Shown here: in pieces, positions 8,911-17,271 of the stretch
Layout of the letters: every line of letters starts with the position of its first letter
Numbering within the stretch: position 1 is the first letter of the stretch
Assembly: GCF_019204005.1 (NCBI RefSeq)
Contig: NZ_JAGSPA010000001.1
Coordinates: forward strand, 558,001 to 622,000
DNA length: 64,000 nucleotides
DNA from: Pacificimonas pallii
GTDB taxonomy: Bacteria; Pseudomonadota; Alphaproteobacteria; Sphingomonadales; Sphingomonadaceae
Direction: 5' to 3'
Position numbers and translations under genes: made by a program
The notes under the pieces: generated by a model
Told to the model about the DNA's origin: nothing
The model's database searches: none
What the model saw: the letters and a program-made list of their open reading frames with translations, nothing else

Positions 8911-11690
8911 CGGAGGCCGGGGTAGCGCGCCGACGCGTCGGCGTCACCGGAAATTTTAGTGACATCAGAATGCACCTCCCGCCCGGACTGCGCCGCGACG
9001 ATTTCCCGGGCTGTCGCAAGGTCGGTGCGGATGACATCGCAGCCCGGCGGAAACACCTGCGTCAGGCGTGTCGGCACGGCGGCGCCAAGCAGCACGAAGA
9101 CGCCCCGATCGGTCGCGCGCCGGATCAGGCGGCCAAAGGCCTGCGCCAGGCGTCCGCCGGTGATCAGATCATCATAGGCCTTGCCGCCAAAGGCAGCGCG
9201 CCGCGCCGCGTGCAGCACGGTTGGCCGTGCCCATGGCACCCCTTCCAGAATGACCAGGCGTAGCGATTCGCCCGGGACATCGACGCCGTCCCGTAGCGCG
9301 TCCGTGCCCAGCAGGCTGGCGCGCGGGTCGGCGCGGAACATGTCGACCAGCGTCCCGGCATCGATCGGGTCGACATGCTGGGCATGCAAAGGCAGCCGCG
9401 CCGCCGCCAGCGGTCCGGCGATCCTGGCGTGCACGGCCTTCAGCCGGGAAATTGCCGTGAACAGTCCCAGCGTGCCGCCCCCCGCCGCCTCGATCAGGCA
9501 GCGATAGGCCCCGGCCAGCGCGGGGATATTGCCGCGCTGCACATCGGTGACGATGACAACCCTGGTGTTCCGGGCATAGTCGAACGGGCTTTCCGCCTGA
9601 AAGCGCTGGGCAGGCAGCGGCAGGTGATTCGCGCCCGTACGCATTTCGCTCGTTTGCCAGTCGGCATCCGCGGGCGCGCCAGGGTCCAGCACCTTGCCGC
9701 GCAATGTGGCCGAGGTGACGACCACGCCGTGCGCCGGTTCCAGCACGACCCCCGCCAGCGGCTTGGTCGGATCCAGCCAGTGCCGCCGCAATCCCATATC
9801 GAATTCACGCCCATCATGCCGGTCGAGCGCCATCCAGTCGACGAAATCAGCGTCAGGCGGCCCGCCAATCCGCGCAAGCAGCCCGATCCACCCGGATAGG
9901 ATCGACATGCGCCACTCCATGCCCGACAGCGCGCCGTCGACACGCGCACGGCCAGGTGCGTCCAGCCAGTCCGGCGCTTCTTCCAGCAGGGCGACAAGCC
10001 GCGCTGACAATTTCCGCAGCGGGATCGCCATCTGCTCCAGCGCCTGCATCGCCGTCCCCGCGGCCTCCACGAGCGTCGGCGGCAACTCCGCAATCTCGGT
10101 CTCCAGACCGTATCCCGCTTCATTGGGCTTCGACCGCGCCAGCACGGCCTGCCGCACCTCGGCCAGCAGCACCTCGATCGCGCCGTGCGGCGCGCCTTCC
10201 CCCACGCGCTTCAGCCAGCCATCGGCGGGCAGGCAGCGCGCAGCCTCCACCGCGTCGTCCAGCAGCGCGGATCCCGCCTCTTCGAACGCCACCAGGTCAC
10301 CCAGTCTCGCCGTCAGGCCCCGCCGCCTGCCCTTCATTTTCTTTTCCGGGCCGATGATCCAGCGGCGCATTTCAATCGCCTCGCTGCCCGTCAGGTCGAG
10401 CGCGAACGTCGAATCGGCGGCGTCGAACAGATGATGCCCCTCATCGAACACGATCCGGGTCAGGCCGCGCCCTTCCGATTTCCCGCGCGCCGCATTGACC
10501 ATGACCAGCGCATGATTGGCGATCACCAGATCGGCATCCGCGCTTGCCCGCGTGGCCCGTTCGATGAAACAGCGGCGATAATGCGGGCAGGCGGCATAGA
10601 CACATTCGCCGCGCCGGTCGGTCAGCGCGGTCTGCGCCGCACGCCCGAACAGCCCCGCTAGCCAGCCCGGCAGATCACCGCCAATCATGTCGCCGCCGGA
10701 GGTATACCGCGCCCATCGCTCCACAAGCCGGGCATAAATTCCGGCGCGGCCGGAAAAGCTGCCCTGTACCGCGTCTTCCAGATTTAGCAGGCAGAGATAA
10801 TTCTCCCGTCCCTTGCGCACCACGGCCTTTTTCCTGCGCAGCGCCGGGTCGGGATAGAGCCTGGCCGTTTCCGCATCCAGCTGGCGTTGCAGCGCCTTGG
10901 TATAGGTCGACAGCCACACCGTACCGCCCGCCTGCTCCGCCCAGGCACTGGCAGGCGCCAGATAACCGAGCGTCTTGCCGATCCCCGTCCCCGCTTCCGC
11001 CAGCACCATATTCGGCGCGCCCTCGACCTGGCGCGGGTCGAACGCCCGGGTCACCGCCGCCGCGAAATCACGCTGCCCCTGCCGCTCTTCCGCGCCGGGA
11101 CCGGTCAGCCGCCGCAAACGCCGGGCGACGTCGTCTCGGTCGAGCGTGATGGTGCGCGGCGTTTGCGGCGCTGCGGTGTCCTCCCATTTCGGCAGGCTGG
11201 TAAACAGCGACCGTTCGGGCTTTGCCTGCACGCCGAGCGCCTTCAGCACCAGCGGCGCCCATGCCCAGTTTGATCGCGATAATGCCTGGGCCGTGTCCCA
11301 CGCGCCCGGCCGGGCGGCATATTCGTTGGCCTCCATCTCGGCAAGCAGGCGGGCAGCGATACGCCGCAGCATGTCTGCCGCCTTCGGTCCCTCGTCGGCG
11401 ACCTGTTCCCCAATGGCTGTAGCCAGTCCGGCACCTGTGGGCACGGCAAATTGCGCGGGCCGCGCAAAGGCAAACAATTCCAGCAGGTCGAAGCCGTTCA
11501 GCTCACCATAACCAAGCTTCGCCGCCACCACGGGCGCATTGACGAAGATCGCTGGCGTCCCGGTCAGCAGACGCACCGCCTCGGCCCGCTCCAACCGATG
11601 CGTCCCATTGGCGTCCGCCACCCAAATCCCGTCGAGCGCGACGGCCAGCGCCGGATGCGGCAACAGGGCGGGGTCAGTTGAATTGGGCAT
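8907..11690 (-). CDS. DinG/Rad3-family ATP-dependent DNA helicase
   Basis: A 927-residue superfamily 2 helicase. Seen: an N-terminal extension of about 200 residues that is not helicase, Walker A EAGTGIGKTLGYLAPA, an Fe-S insert with Cys in YLCLL, ECVYAACPHYRRC (four cysteines, as expected for a 4Fe-4S XPD/DinG cluster), Walker B-like VFDEGHHLFDAAD and C-terminal motifs GLFTAISR and FGRLIRRATDRG. Likely a 5'-3' DNA helicase for repair of replication blocks or R-loops. Downstream it overlaps the phosphatase gene by 4 nt. Confidence 0.92.
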   Translation of the reverse strand: MPNSTDPALLPHPALAVALDGIWVADANGTHRLERAEAVRLLTGTPAIFVNAPVVAAKLGYGELNGFDLLELFAFARPAQFAVPTGAGLATAIGEQVADEGPKAADMLRRIAARLLAEMEANEYAARPGAWDTAQALSRSNWAWAPLVLKALGVQAKPERSLFTSLPKWEDTAAPQTPRTITLDRDDVARRLRRLTGPGAEERQGQRDFAAAVTRAFDPRQVEGAPNMVLAEAGTGIGKTLGYLAPASAWAEQAGGTVWLSTYTKALQRQLDAETARLYPDPALRRKKAVVRKGRENYLCLLNLEDAVQGSFSGRAGIYARLVERWARYTSGGDMIGGDLPGWLAGLFGRAAQTALTDRRGECVYAACPHYRRCFIERATRASADADLVIANHALVMVNAARGKSEGRGLTRIVFDEGHHLFDAADSTFALDLTGSEAIEMRRWIIGPEKKMKGRRRGLTARLGDLVAFEEAGSALLDDAVEAARCLPADGWLKRVGEGAPHGAIEVLLAEVRQAVLARSKPNEAGYGLETEIAELPPTLVEAAGTAMQALEQMAIPLRKLSARLVALLEEAPDWLDAPGRARVDGALSGMEWRMSILSGWIGLLARIGGPPDADFVDWMALDRHDGREFDMGLRRHWLDPTKPLAGVVLEPAHGVVVTSATLRGKVLDPGAPADADWQTSEMRTGANHLPLPAQRFQAESPFDYARNTRVVIVTDVQRGNIPALAGAYRCLIEAAGGGTLGLFTAISRLKAVHARIAGPLAAARLPLHAQHVDPIDAGTLVDMFRADPRASLLGTDALRDGVDVPGESLRLVILEGVPWARPTVLHAARRAAFGGKAYDDLITGGRLAQAFGRLIRRATDRGVFVLLGAAVPTRLTQVFPPGCDVIRTDLATAREIVAAQSGREVHSDVTKISGDADASARYPGLR

Positions 11691-11767
11691 GGATCATATC
11701 AGGAACATGCATGCGCCATCGATGCCGCGCCCCGCGCGGAAACGCAAGTGCGCGGGCCGTCACGCAT

Positions 11768-12742
11768 TCACGCGTTCAGCACCGCCCAGACCAGGTAACC
11801 GACATAAAGCGACAGCATGGCGAACCCTTCCCAGCGGCTGAACTTATGGCCCGTACGCGCAAAGACGATCATCAGTATCGACGCCGCGATCAGCAGCGGC
11901 AGTTCAACCGGAACCATGCTGGCCGGCAGGCTGCCGGGGGCCAGCAGTGCCGTCACGCCGCCAATGCCCAGAATATTGTAGATATTGCTGCCCAGCACAT
12001 TGCCAAAGGCGATGCCGCCTTCCCCCTTGCGCGCCGCGACGACCGAGGTGGCGAGTTCCGGTGCCGACGTGCCGATGGCAACGATCGTCAGGCCGACCAG
12101 CGCATCGCTAAGGCCAAGGATCAGCGCCACATCGCGCGCGCCTGCAACCAGGATGTTGCCGCCAAAGATAATCAGCAGCAGACCGCCGACCGTGAACCCG
12201 ATATCCGCGAATAGCGATTTCGGCCGGGCGTCCGGTATGTCGACATGCACCATCTCGCCCGCCGCGGCGCGATCGCCCGCGCCCGTGGAATGCGCATGCG
12301 TGCGCTCTGATCGCCACGCATAGACCAGATAGACGGACAGGATCCCCAGCAGGATCCAGCCCATGATCGCCGGGGCGCCTGAGAATGCGAATGCGAACAG
12401 GATGATGGCGGCCACCAGCCCGAACCCGCCATCGCGCCACAGGGGACCCCGCTCGATCGGAAAGGCCGCAACCGCCGCCGCGGCGCCCAGCACAAGCAGG
12501 ACATTGGCGATGTTCGAGCCAACGACATTGCCCCACGCAATGGCCGGCGCGCCGACGCGAACCGCCTCGATACTGGCAAACAGTTCAGGGGCGGACGTCC
12601 CGAATCCAACCAGCACCAGGCCCACGAACAGGGGCGAGACACCCATGCGTGTCGCCAGGTTCACACTGCCGCGAACCAGGAAATCACCGCCGACGAACAA
12701 CAGCACCAGGCCGCCAAGGATCGCGACAATATCAAGAATCAT
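11768..12742 (-). CDS. Calcium/sodium antiporter (CaCA family, YrbG-like)
   Basis: A 324-residue exchanger with about ten membrane helices in two inverted repeats. The alpha-repeat signatures are visible: GFGTSAPELFASIEA with GNVVGSNIANVLLVLG in the first half and AIGTSAPELATSVVAA with GNVLGSNIYNILGIGG in the second. The central loop (about residues 140-170) is hydrophilic. The start overlaps the stop of the MFS gene by ATGA. Ion specificity (Ca, Na or K) cannot be read from the sequence. Confidence 0.92.
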   Translation of the reverse strand: MILDIVAILGGLVLLFVGGDFLVRGSVNLATRMGVSPLFVGLVLVGFGTSAPELFASIEAVRVGAPAIAWGNVVGSNIANVLLVLGAAAAVAAFPIERGPLWRDGGFGLVAAIILFAFAFSGAPAIMGWILLGILSVYLVYAWRSERTHAHSTGAGDRAAAGEMVHVDIPDARPKSLFADIGFTVGGLLLIIFGGNILVAGARDVALILGLSDALVGLTIVAIGTSAPELATSVVAARKGEGGIAFGNVLGSNIYNILGIGGVTALLAPGSLPASMVPVELPLLIAASILMIVFARTGHKFSRWEGFAMLSLYVGYLVWAVLNA

Positions 12743-14061
12743 GCGATTTCATTCCCGCGTTTCAGCCAGACACCCGCACGCCAATAATGATAGATTGCCC
12801 ATGGGGTAAGCAGCGCGACGGTAAAAAGTGCCCATTGCAGCGAGTCCGCTTCGTCGAAACCGAAGCGCTGCTGATAGTCGACCGACAGCAGGCCGACGGC
12901 GGTGGGACCAATGCCGAGCCCGATCAGGTTGATGACGAACAGCGTAATCGCTGCCCAGACGGACCGCATGTTGAGCGGTGCCAGACCCTGTATGAGCGCA
13001 AAGGTCGGGCCAAGATAACAGGACTGGAAGAACAACGCGATCGCGTAGCTGCCGACGGCAAGATAGATGCTGTCCATCGCATAGAACAGCAGCAGGAAAG
13101 GAAACGCCGCGGTTTTCAGGGCGAAGATCATCCAGGATTGCGCGTGAAGGCCGTATTTCGCGCCGAGCCAGTCGGCCAGCTTGCCGCCGCCAATGACACC
13201 GGCAATGCCCGTCACCGCCACCACGGGTGCGTAGAAATTGGCGACATCGAATTCGGTCAGTCCAAAATTACGGATGATATAGGCAGGCGACCATAGCGTC
13301 AGACCATATCCAATCAGCGATGTGATGGTGACCCCAAGGACAAGGTGTACAGCCGCCTTGTTTCGCCACATGGCGCGAAAACCGTCCCGGATTGTCGGGC
13401 CTGACCGGATCGCTTCGCCGACATCGCTGACGGCCAGCGCCGCGCCGGACATGCCGCGCGGCGGCTCCACGGCGAACAGGCGGACAAAGACGGCCAGAAC
13501 AATGCCGGGAATGCCCACAACCAGAAAAGCCGTCCGCCAGTCGAAGAAATGCGTGATATTGCCGCCCAGGAACGTGCCGGCAAAAGACCCGATGGTGACG
13601 CCAAGCGAATAGATCGCCAGCGCACCGGCACGCTTTTCGGGCGGATAGAGGTCCGCAATCATGGAATGGCTTGGCGGTGACGAACCCGCTTCTCCCACGC
13701 CCACGCCGATACGCGCGAGCAGCAGCTGGGTGAAATTCTGCGCCAGACCGCAAAGCGCCGTCATCGCGCTCCAGGCCGTCAGCGCGATCGCGATGATGTT
13801 GCGCCGGTTCTTACGGTCCGCCAGTGCCGCGATGGGAATGCCCAGCGTGGCATAGAAAAGGGCGAAGGCAATACCCGACAGATAACCGAGCTGCGCGTCA
13901 TTCAGCAGCAGATCCGCCTTGATGTCCTCCAGCAGGATCGAGAGGATCTGCCGGTCCATATAGGAAAAGAAATAGGTGATGGTGAGCAGCGTCAGCGTGA
14001 CCTTGCGGGCGCGCGGGCTGACGGAGGAGGCCGGGGCCCCCGGTGCATCTGTGACGCTCAT
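12739..14061 (-). CDS. MFS transporter (spinster-like)
   Basis: A 440-residue twelve-helix major facilitator. The N-terminal part has YFFSYMDRQILSILLEDIK and the loop 2-3 signature ALADRKNRRNIIAIAL, and GVGVGEAGSSPPSHSMIADL in helix 4-5, which is characteristic of the spinster/aromatic-acid-carrier subgroup frequent in sphingomonads. Substrate unknown. The ATG at 14061 is preceded by GGAGGCAGT; the frame extends further upstream but that part is Arg-rich and unlike a transporter. It is translationally coupled to the Ca/Na exchanger. Confidence 0.9.
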   Translation of the reverse strand: MSVTDAPGAPASSVSPRARKVTLTLLTITYFFSYMDRQILSILLEDIKADLLLNDAQLGYLSGIAFALFYATLGIPIAALADRKNRRNIIAIALTAWSAMTALCGLAQNFTQLLLARIGVGVGEAGSSPPSHSMIADLYPPEKRAGALAIYSLGVTIGSFAGTFLGGNITHFFDWRTAFLVVGIPGIVLAVFVRLFAVEPPRGMSGAALAVSDVGEAIRSGPTIRDGFRAMWRNKAAVHLVLGVTITSLIGYGLTLWSPAYIIRNFGLTEFDVANFYAPVVAVTGIAGVIGGGKLADWLGAKYGLHAQSWMIFALKTAAFPFLLLFYAMDSIYLAVGSYAIALFFQSCYLGPTFALIQGLAPLNMRSVWAAITLFVINLIGLGIGPTAVGLLSVDYQQRFGFDEADSLQWALFTVALLTPWAIYHYWRAGVWLKRGNEIA

Positions 14062-14277
14062 ACTGCCTCCCTTCAGGCCTAACGCCCTGTCTCGCAAGGG
14101 GGCACGACGGCGTCTTATCGTTTCCTGAGAAGAAAGGAGGCGGAATGGCGGGCGCGGATACCCTGCTCGGAGGTTCGGAAATGCTTCGGCGCGCGAAACA
14201 TTTTTTCCGGACCGGCGGTAACCGGCAAGGGCGGCGGCACGAACCCGTTTGCAGACACCAAGCAAAAAGGATTTCCC

Positions 14278-14676
14278 ATGCGTTTCCTCATCGCCGTTCC
14301 GTTTCTCGCCCTCGCCGCCGCGGCGCCTGCCATCGTCGCGCCCGCTTATGCCGCCGACTACAAGCCCTTTACACAGGAAGCCTTCGCGGCCGCGCAAAAG
14401 GCCGGCAAACCCATTCTGGTCGACGTCCACGCCCCCTGGTGTCCGACCTGCGCGGCGCAGGCACCGATCCTGAAATCGCTCGGCAGCGACACGGCGAACG
14501 AAGATCTCATCGTCTTCAAGCTGGACTTTGACAGCCAGAAGGCCGAGCAGCGGCCGCTCCGCGTCACCAGCCAGTCGACGCTGATCGCCTTTGACGGCGA
14601 AACCGAAGTCGGCCGCTCCATCGGCGATACCGACGCCGACAGCATCCGGGCGCTCGTGGCCAAGGCGGTCGGCTGA
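14278..14676 (+). CDS. Periplasmic thioredoxin-like protein
   Basis: A 132-residue protein with a cleavable signal peptide (about residues 1-25, ending AYA-ADYK) and a thioredoxin fold with the active site APWCPTCAAQAP at about residues 54-65. The CPTC dipeptide differs from the CGPC of cytoplasmic thioredoxins and resembles the C-terminal domain of DsbD. A CcdA-type electron carrier begins 130 nt downstream, so the pair likely moves reducing equivalents to the periplasm. Confidence 0.88.
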   Translation: MRFLIAVPFLALAAAAPAIVAPAYAADYKPFTQEAFAAAQKAGKPILVDVHAPWCPTCAAQAPILKSLGSDTANEDLIVFKLDFDSQKAEQRPLRVTSQSTLIAFDGETEVGRSIGDTDADSIRALVAKAVG

Positions 14677-14806
14677 CGCCCGTTCCCAAAATCCCTATCC
14701 GGACAGATCCGGCCGCCCGCGGCGTCATCCCCCTGATACCGCATCGCTCTCTCCTTCTGGCGGCCGGACCTACCCTTTTTCCAGATGATCGCGAGAGGAG
14801 TGTCCG

Positions 14807-15535
14807 ATGGACATCCTGACCCTCGGTGCCGCACTCCTGGCGGGCGTCCTCACCTTCCTGAACCCGTGCGTCCTTCCCGTGCTGCCGATCGTCTTCGGCG
14901 CGGCCTCGGCGGAACACAGATTCGGCCCGCTGGCGATCGCCGCCGGTCTTGCGATCTCCTTCACTTTCGTCGGACTGTTCATCGCCACGGTCGGCTTTTC
15001 CCTCGGACTCGATGCCAGCGTCTTCCGGACGATATCGGGCACGCTCTTGATCGCTTTCGGCGCCATTCTCGCAATGCCGAAGGCTCAGGCGGTTTTCCAG
15101 ACTGCCATGGGTCCGGTGGCGGCCTGGGGCAATGAACGGTCCGACAGGTTCGGCGGAAAGGGCCGCGGCCTCGGCGGCCAGTTCGGCGTGGGTGCCCTTC
15201 TCGGCGCCGTATGGAGCCCCTGCGTCGGCCCGACGCTCGGCGCCGCGACGCTTCTTGCGAGCCAAAGCGAGCAGCTCGGCAGCGTCGCCCTCACCATGGG
15301 CATCTTCGGCATCGGCGCGGCGATTCCGCTGCTCCTCATCGGCACCGTCGGCCAGAAAACGATGGTACGGCTACGCGGCAGGATGGCGGCGACGGGTGCA
15401 AAGGGCCGCACGTTTCTCGGCGGCGCCATGATCTTCGCCGGCGCGCTTGTTGTTACCGGCCTCGACAAGAGGCTCGAGATCGCCGCGCTCAAGGCAATGC
15501 CGACCTGGCTCATCCAGCTGACGACCAGCATCTAA
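14807..15535 (+). CDS. CcdA-family cytochrome c biogenesis / thiol-disulfide membrane protein
   Basis: A 242-residue protein with about six membrane helices. The first helix carries FLNPCVLPVLPIVFGAA and the fourth AVWSPCVGPTLGAATLLA, the paired cysteine motifs of CcdA/DsbD beta domains that shuttle electrons from cytoplasmic thioredoxin. Together with the upstream signal-bearing thioredoxin it forms a two-gene split DsbD-like system. It ends at a hairpin shared with rplL. Confidence 0.9.
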   Translation: MDILTLGAALLAGVLTFLNPCVLPVLPIVFGAASAEHRFGPLAIAAGLAISFTFVGLFIATVGFSLGLDASVFRTISGTLLIAFGAILAMPKAQAVFQTAMGPVAAWGNERSDRFGGKGRGLGGQFGVGALLGAVWSPCVGPTLGAATLLASQSEQLGSVALTMGIFGIGAAIPLLLIGTVGQKTMVRLRGRMAATGAKGRTFLGGAMIFAGALVVTGLDKRLEIAALKAMPTWLIQLTTSI

Positions 15536-15551
15536 GGACCAGGCATATAGA

Positions 15552-15590
15552 AAAAGGGCGGCCCTCCTTTTCGGGAGGGTCGCCCTTTTC
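15552..15590. terminator. Bidirectional intrinsic terminator between ccdA-like gene and rplL
   Basis: Stem GGGCGGCCCTCC / GGAGGGTCGCCC (about 15556-15567 and 15574-15585, one mismatch) with an A-run on the left and TTTTC on the right. It serves both converging genes. Confidence 0.85.
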
Positions 15591-15631
15591 TTGTCGTTGC
15601 AGAAAGCGTCGGTTTACGGACGCCTCGCCGC

Positions 15632-16006
15632 TTACTTGAGTTCGACCGTACCGCCGGCGGCTTCGATCTTGCCCTTGATTTCCTCGGCTTCGGCCTTGTT
15701 GGCGCCTTCCTTGATGGCTTTGGGCGCGCCTTCGACGAGTGCCTTGGCATCGCCCAGACCCAGACCGGTGATCGCGCGGACCTCCTTGATGACCTGGATC
15801 TTCTTGCCGCCGTCGCCGGTCAGGATGACGTCGAATTCGTCCTTCTCTTCGACGGCTGCGGCTTCGCCGCCACCAGCTGCCGGTGCGGCTGCGACGGCTG
15901 CGGCTGCGGAAACGCCCCACTTCTCTTCCAGCATCTTGGAAAGGTCAGCGGCTTCAAGAACGGTCAGCTCGGAAAGCTGCTCAACGATTTTTTCGAGATC
16001 TGCCAT
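15632..16006 (-). CDS. rplL: 50S ribosomal protein L7/L12
   Basis: The 124-residue stalk protein: N-terminal dimerisation helices [19 protein letters not shown], an Ala/Gly-rich hinge (about residues 38-54) and the factor-binding C-terminal domain ending GGTVELK. The start at 16006 matches the family N-terminus. It follows rplJ by 63 nt. rpoB is not downstream, as it would be in the common rplKAJL-rpoBC order; a convergent ccdA-like gene is there instead. Confidence 0.97.
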   Translation of the reverse strand: MADLEKIVEQLSELTVLEAADLSKMLEEKWGVSAAAAVAAAPAAGGGEAAAVEEKDEFDVILTGDGGKKIQVIKEVRAITGLGLGDAKALVEGAPKAIKEGANKAEAEEIKGKIEAAGGTVELK

Positions 16007-16069
16007 GTTACTAATTCCTTGTATATTTCGCCTCAAACCGAGGCTCGGTGTTCAATTCGAAACGAAGTT

Positions 16070-16585
16070 TCAGGCGTCTTCTTTCGCGGCATATGCGCCA
16101 AAGACACGGGCCAGTTGACCTGCCGGTGCGGCGGCGATCTGGGCGATCTTCGTGGCAGGTGCCACGACGAGGCCAACGATCTTCGCACGCAGCTCGTCGA
16201 GCGAAGGTAGCGAAGCGAGCTGCTTCACTTCATCTGCCGACAACACAACATCGCCCATGGCACCACCGACGATTTCGAGCTTGTCATTGCCCTTTGCGAA
16301 ATCGTGGGCAGCCTTGGCTGCGGCAACGGGGTCAGCCGATGTCGCCAGCGCCGTTGGGCCGACCAGCATGTCTGCGATGGGGGCGTACTGCGTGCCCTCC
16401 AGCGCGATTTTGGCGAGCCTGTTTTTCGCAACCTTATAGTCTGCGTCAACTGCGCGCATCTTTCCGCGAAGGTCCGTGACATCCGCGACGGTCAGGCCAA
16501 GATTGCGGGTAACCACAACCACGGCCGTTTCCTTGAAAGTGGCGTTCAGCTGCTCGACCAGCGCGGTTTTCTCTGCGCGATCCAT
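16070..16585 (-). CDS. rplJ: 50S ribosomal protein L10
   Basis: A 171-residue L10, which anchors the L7/L12 dimers and binds 23S rRNA. The N-terminus [19 protein letters not shown] and the RNA-binding region [20 protein letters not shown] are typical. The ATG at 16585 is selected because AGGAG sits 6 nt upstream; a TTG two codons earlier would leave no spacing. A long leader and a good promoter precede it. The rplJ-rplL pair is probably autoregulated by L10 binding to the leader. Confidence 0.97.
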   Translation of the reverse strand: MDRAEKTALVEQLNATFKETAVVVVTRNLGLTVADVTDLRGKMRAVDADYKVAKNRLAKIALEGTQYAPIADMLVGPTALATSADPVAAAKAAHDFAKGNDKLEIVGGAMGDVVLSADEVKQLASLPSLDELRAKIVGLVVAPATKIAQIAAAPAGQLARVFGAYAAKEDA

Positions 16586-16812
16586 GCTCAACTCCTAACA
16601 TGTTCACGAGGGCGTGACGCCTCGCAAACGGCTCAAGTTCGGACCCACCGGAGCAGGCCCATACGAAGTCCGTGAAGAAGTGAGGCAAGGGTCGCCGCAA
16701 GGGCCGATCCCGAAAATCTCTCTTCGTCTATTGCGGGCAAACATTAAGGCCTGCGACAGGCCGCCTGCAGTCTCGGACGGACGCCGCCGACATAAAGCTG
16801 CCGACTGCGATA
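16586..16812 (-). promoter_or_regulatory. rplJ leader, candidate L10-autoregulatory 5' UTR
   Basis: About 225 nt without a convincing gene separate the predicted transcription start from rplJ. The proximal part can fold, for example the GAGG..CCTC hairpin around 16608-16624, just before AGGAG. L10 leaders at this position are a known ribosomal autoregulation element; match to that family was judged by position and length only. Confidence 0.5.
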
Positions 16813-16817
16813 CGCGT

Positions 16818-16845
16818 GACATAAGAAAATGCGCGTCCGAGTCAA
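16818..16845 (-). promoter_or_regulatory. Candidate promoter of rplJ-rplL
   Basis: Read on the minus strand: TTGACT (-35, 16840-16845), 16-nt spacer, TATGTC (-10, 16818-16823). The -35 is close to consensus. It implies that rplJ-rplL is transcribed independently of rplK-rplA. Confidence 0.5.
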
Positions 16846-16924
16846 GCACGATGCGGTGCGCCTGACCATGTCCGGCACCATAGACGCCGCCGCGCACGGC
16901 CGCGGACATCGTCCAAACGAACTC

Positions 16925-16932
16925 TTAACCAT
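16925..16932 (+). promoter_or_regulatory. TTAACCAT motif, candidate CtrA half-site
   Basis: An exact TTAACCAT lies 21 nt upstream of the ATG of the small gene that precedes the chemoreceptor. TTAACCAT-type half-sites are associated with CtrA in alphaproteobacteria. A full TTAA-N7-TTAA is not present. The same octamer occurs before the RcdA homologue. Confidence 0.4.
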
Positions 16933-16953
16933 CCCGCGCTAGCAACCTGTCAC

Positions 16954-17265
16954 ATGCGCAAACCAGTTTCCCATAGCATCACAAATCGTCTTTGCGCCCT
17001 TCAGGCGGCAATGGTGGTGCTGGCGATATCGCTCATGGCGTTCGCGCCGCCCGCGGAGGGCAGGATGATCATCCTGCCGCTCAGTCCGGGGGCGACGACG
17101 GGGCTGGTCAACGACCTCCATTCCCTTGACGCGCGGCCACTGGACGGCGGCCCGCTTCCCGGCAGTGTGGTGGTGGTCGCGAATCGCGCCGACCTGTTCA
17201 TGAACATGCTCTGGACGGGGCGGCTCGTGATTGCGGCGCCGAATGCGGGCTGCGGGAGGACGTAG
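16954..17265 (+). CDS. Small secreted or membrane-anchored protein, unknown
   Basis: A 103-residue protein with an N-terminal hydrophobic segment (LCALQAAMVVLAISLMAFAPP, about residues 13-33) that could be a signal peptide or anchor, followed by a short domain with MIILPLSPGA and PLPGSVVVVANR. I recognise no family. It ends 6 nt before the chemoreceptor start and is presumably co-transcribed. The start is the first ATG after the TTAACCAT motif. Confidence 0.6.
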   Translation: MRKPVSHSITNRLCALQAAMVVLAISLMAFAPPAEGRMIILPLSPGATTGLVNDLHSLDARPLDGGPLPGSVVVVANRADLFMNMLWTGRLVIAAPNAGCGRT

Positions 17266-17271
17266 GCAGCC

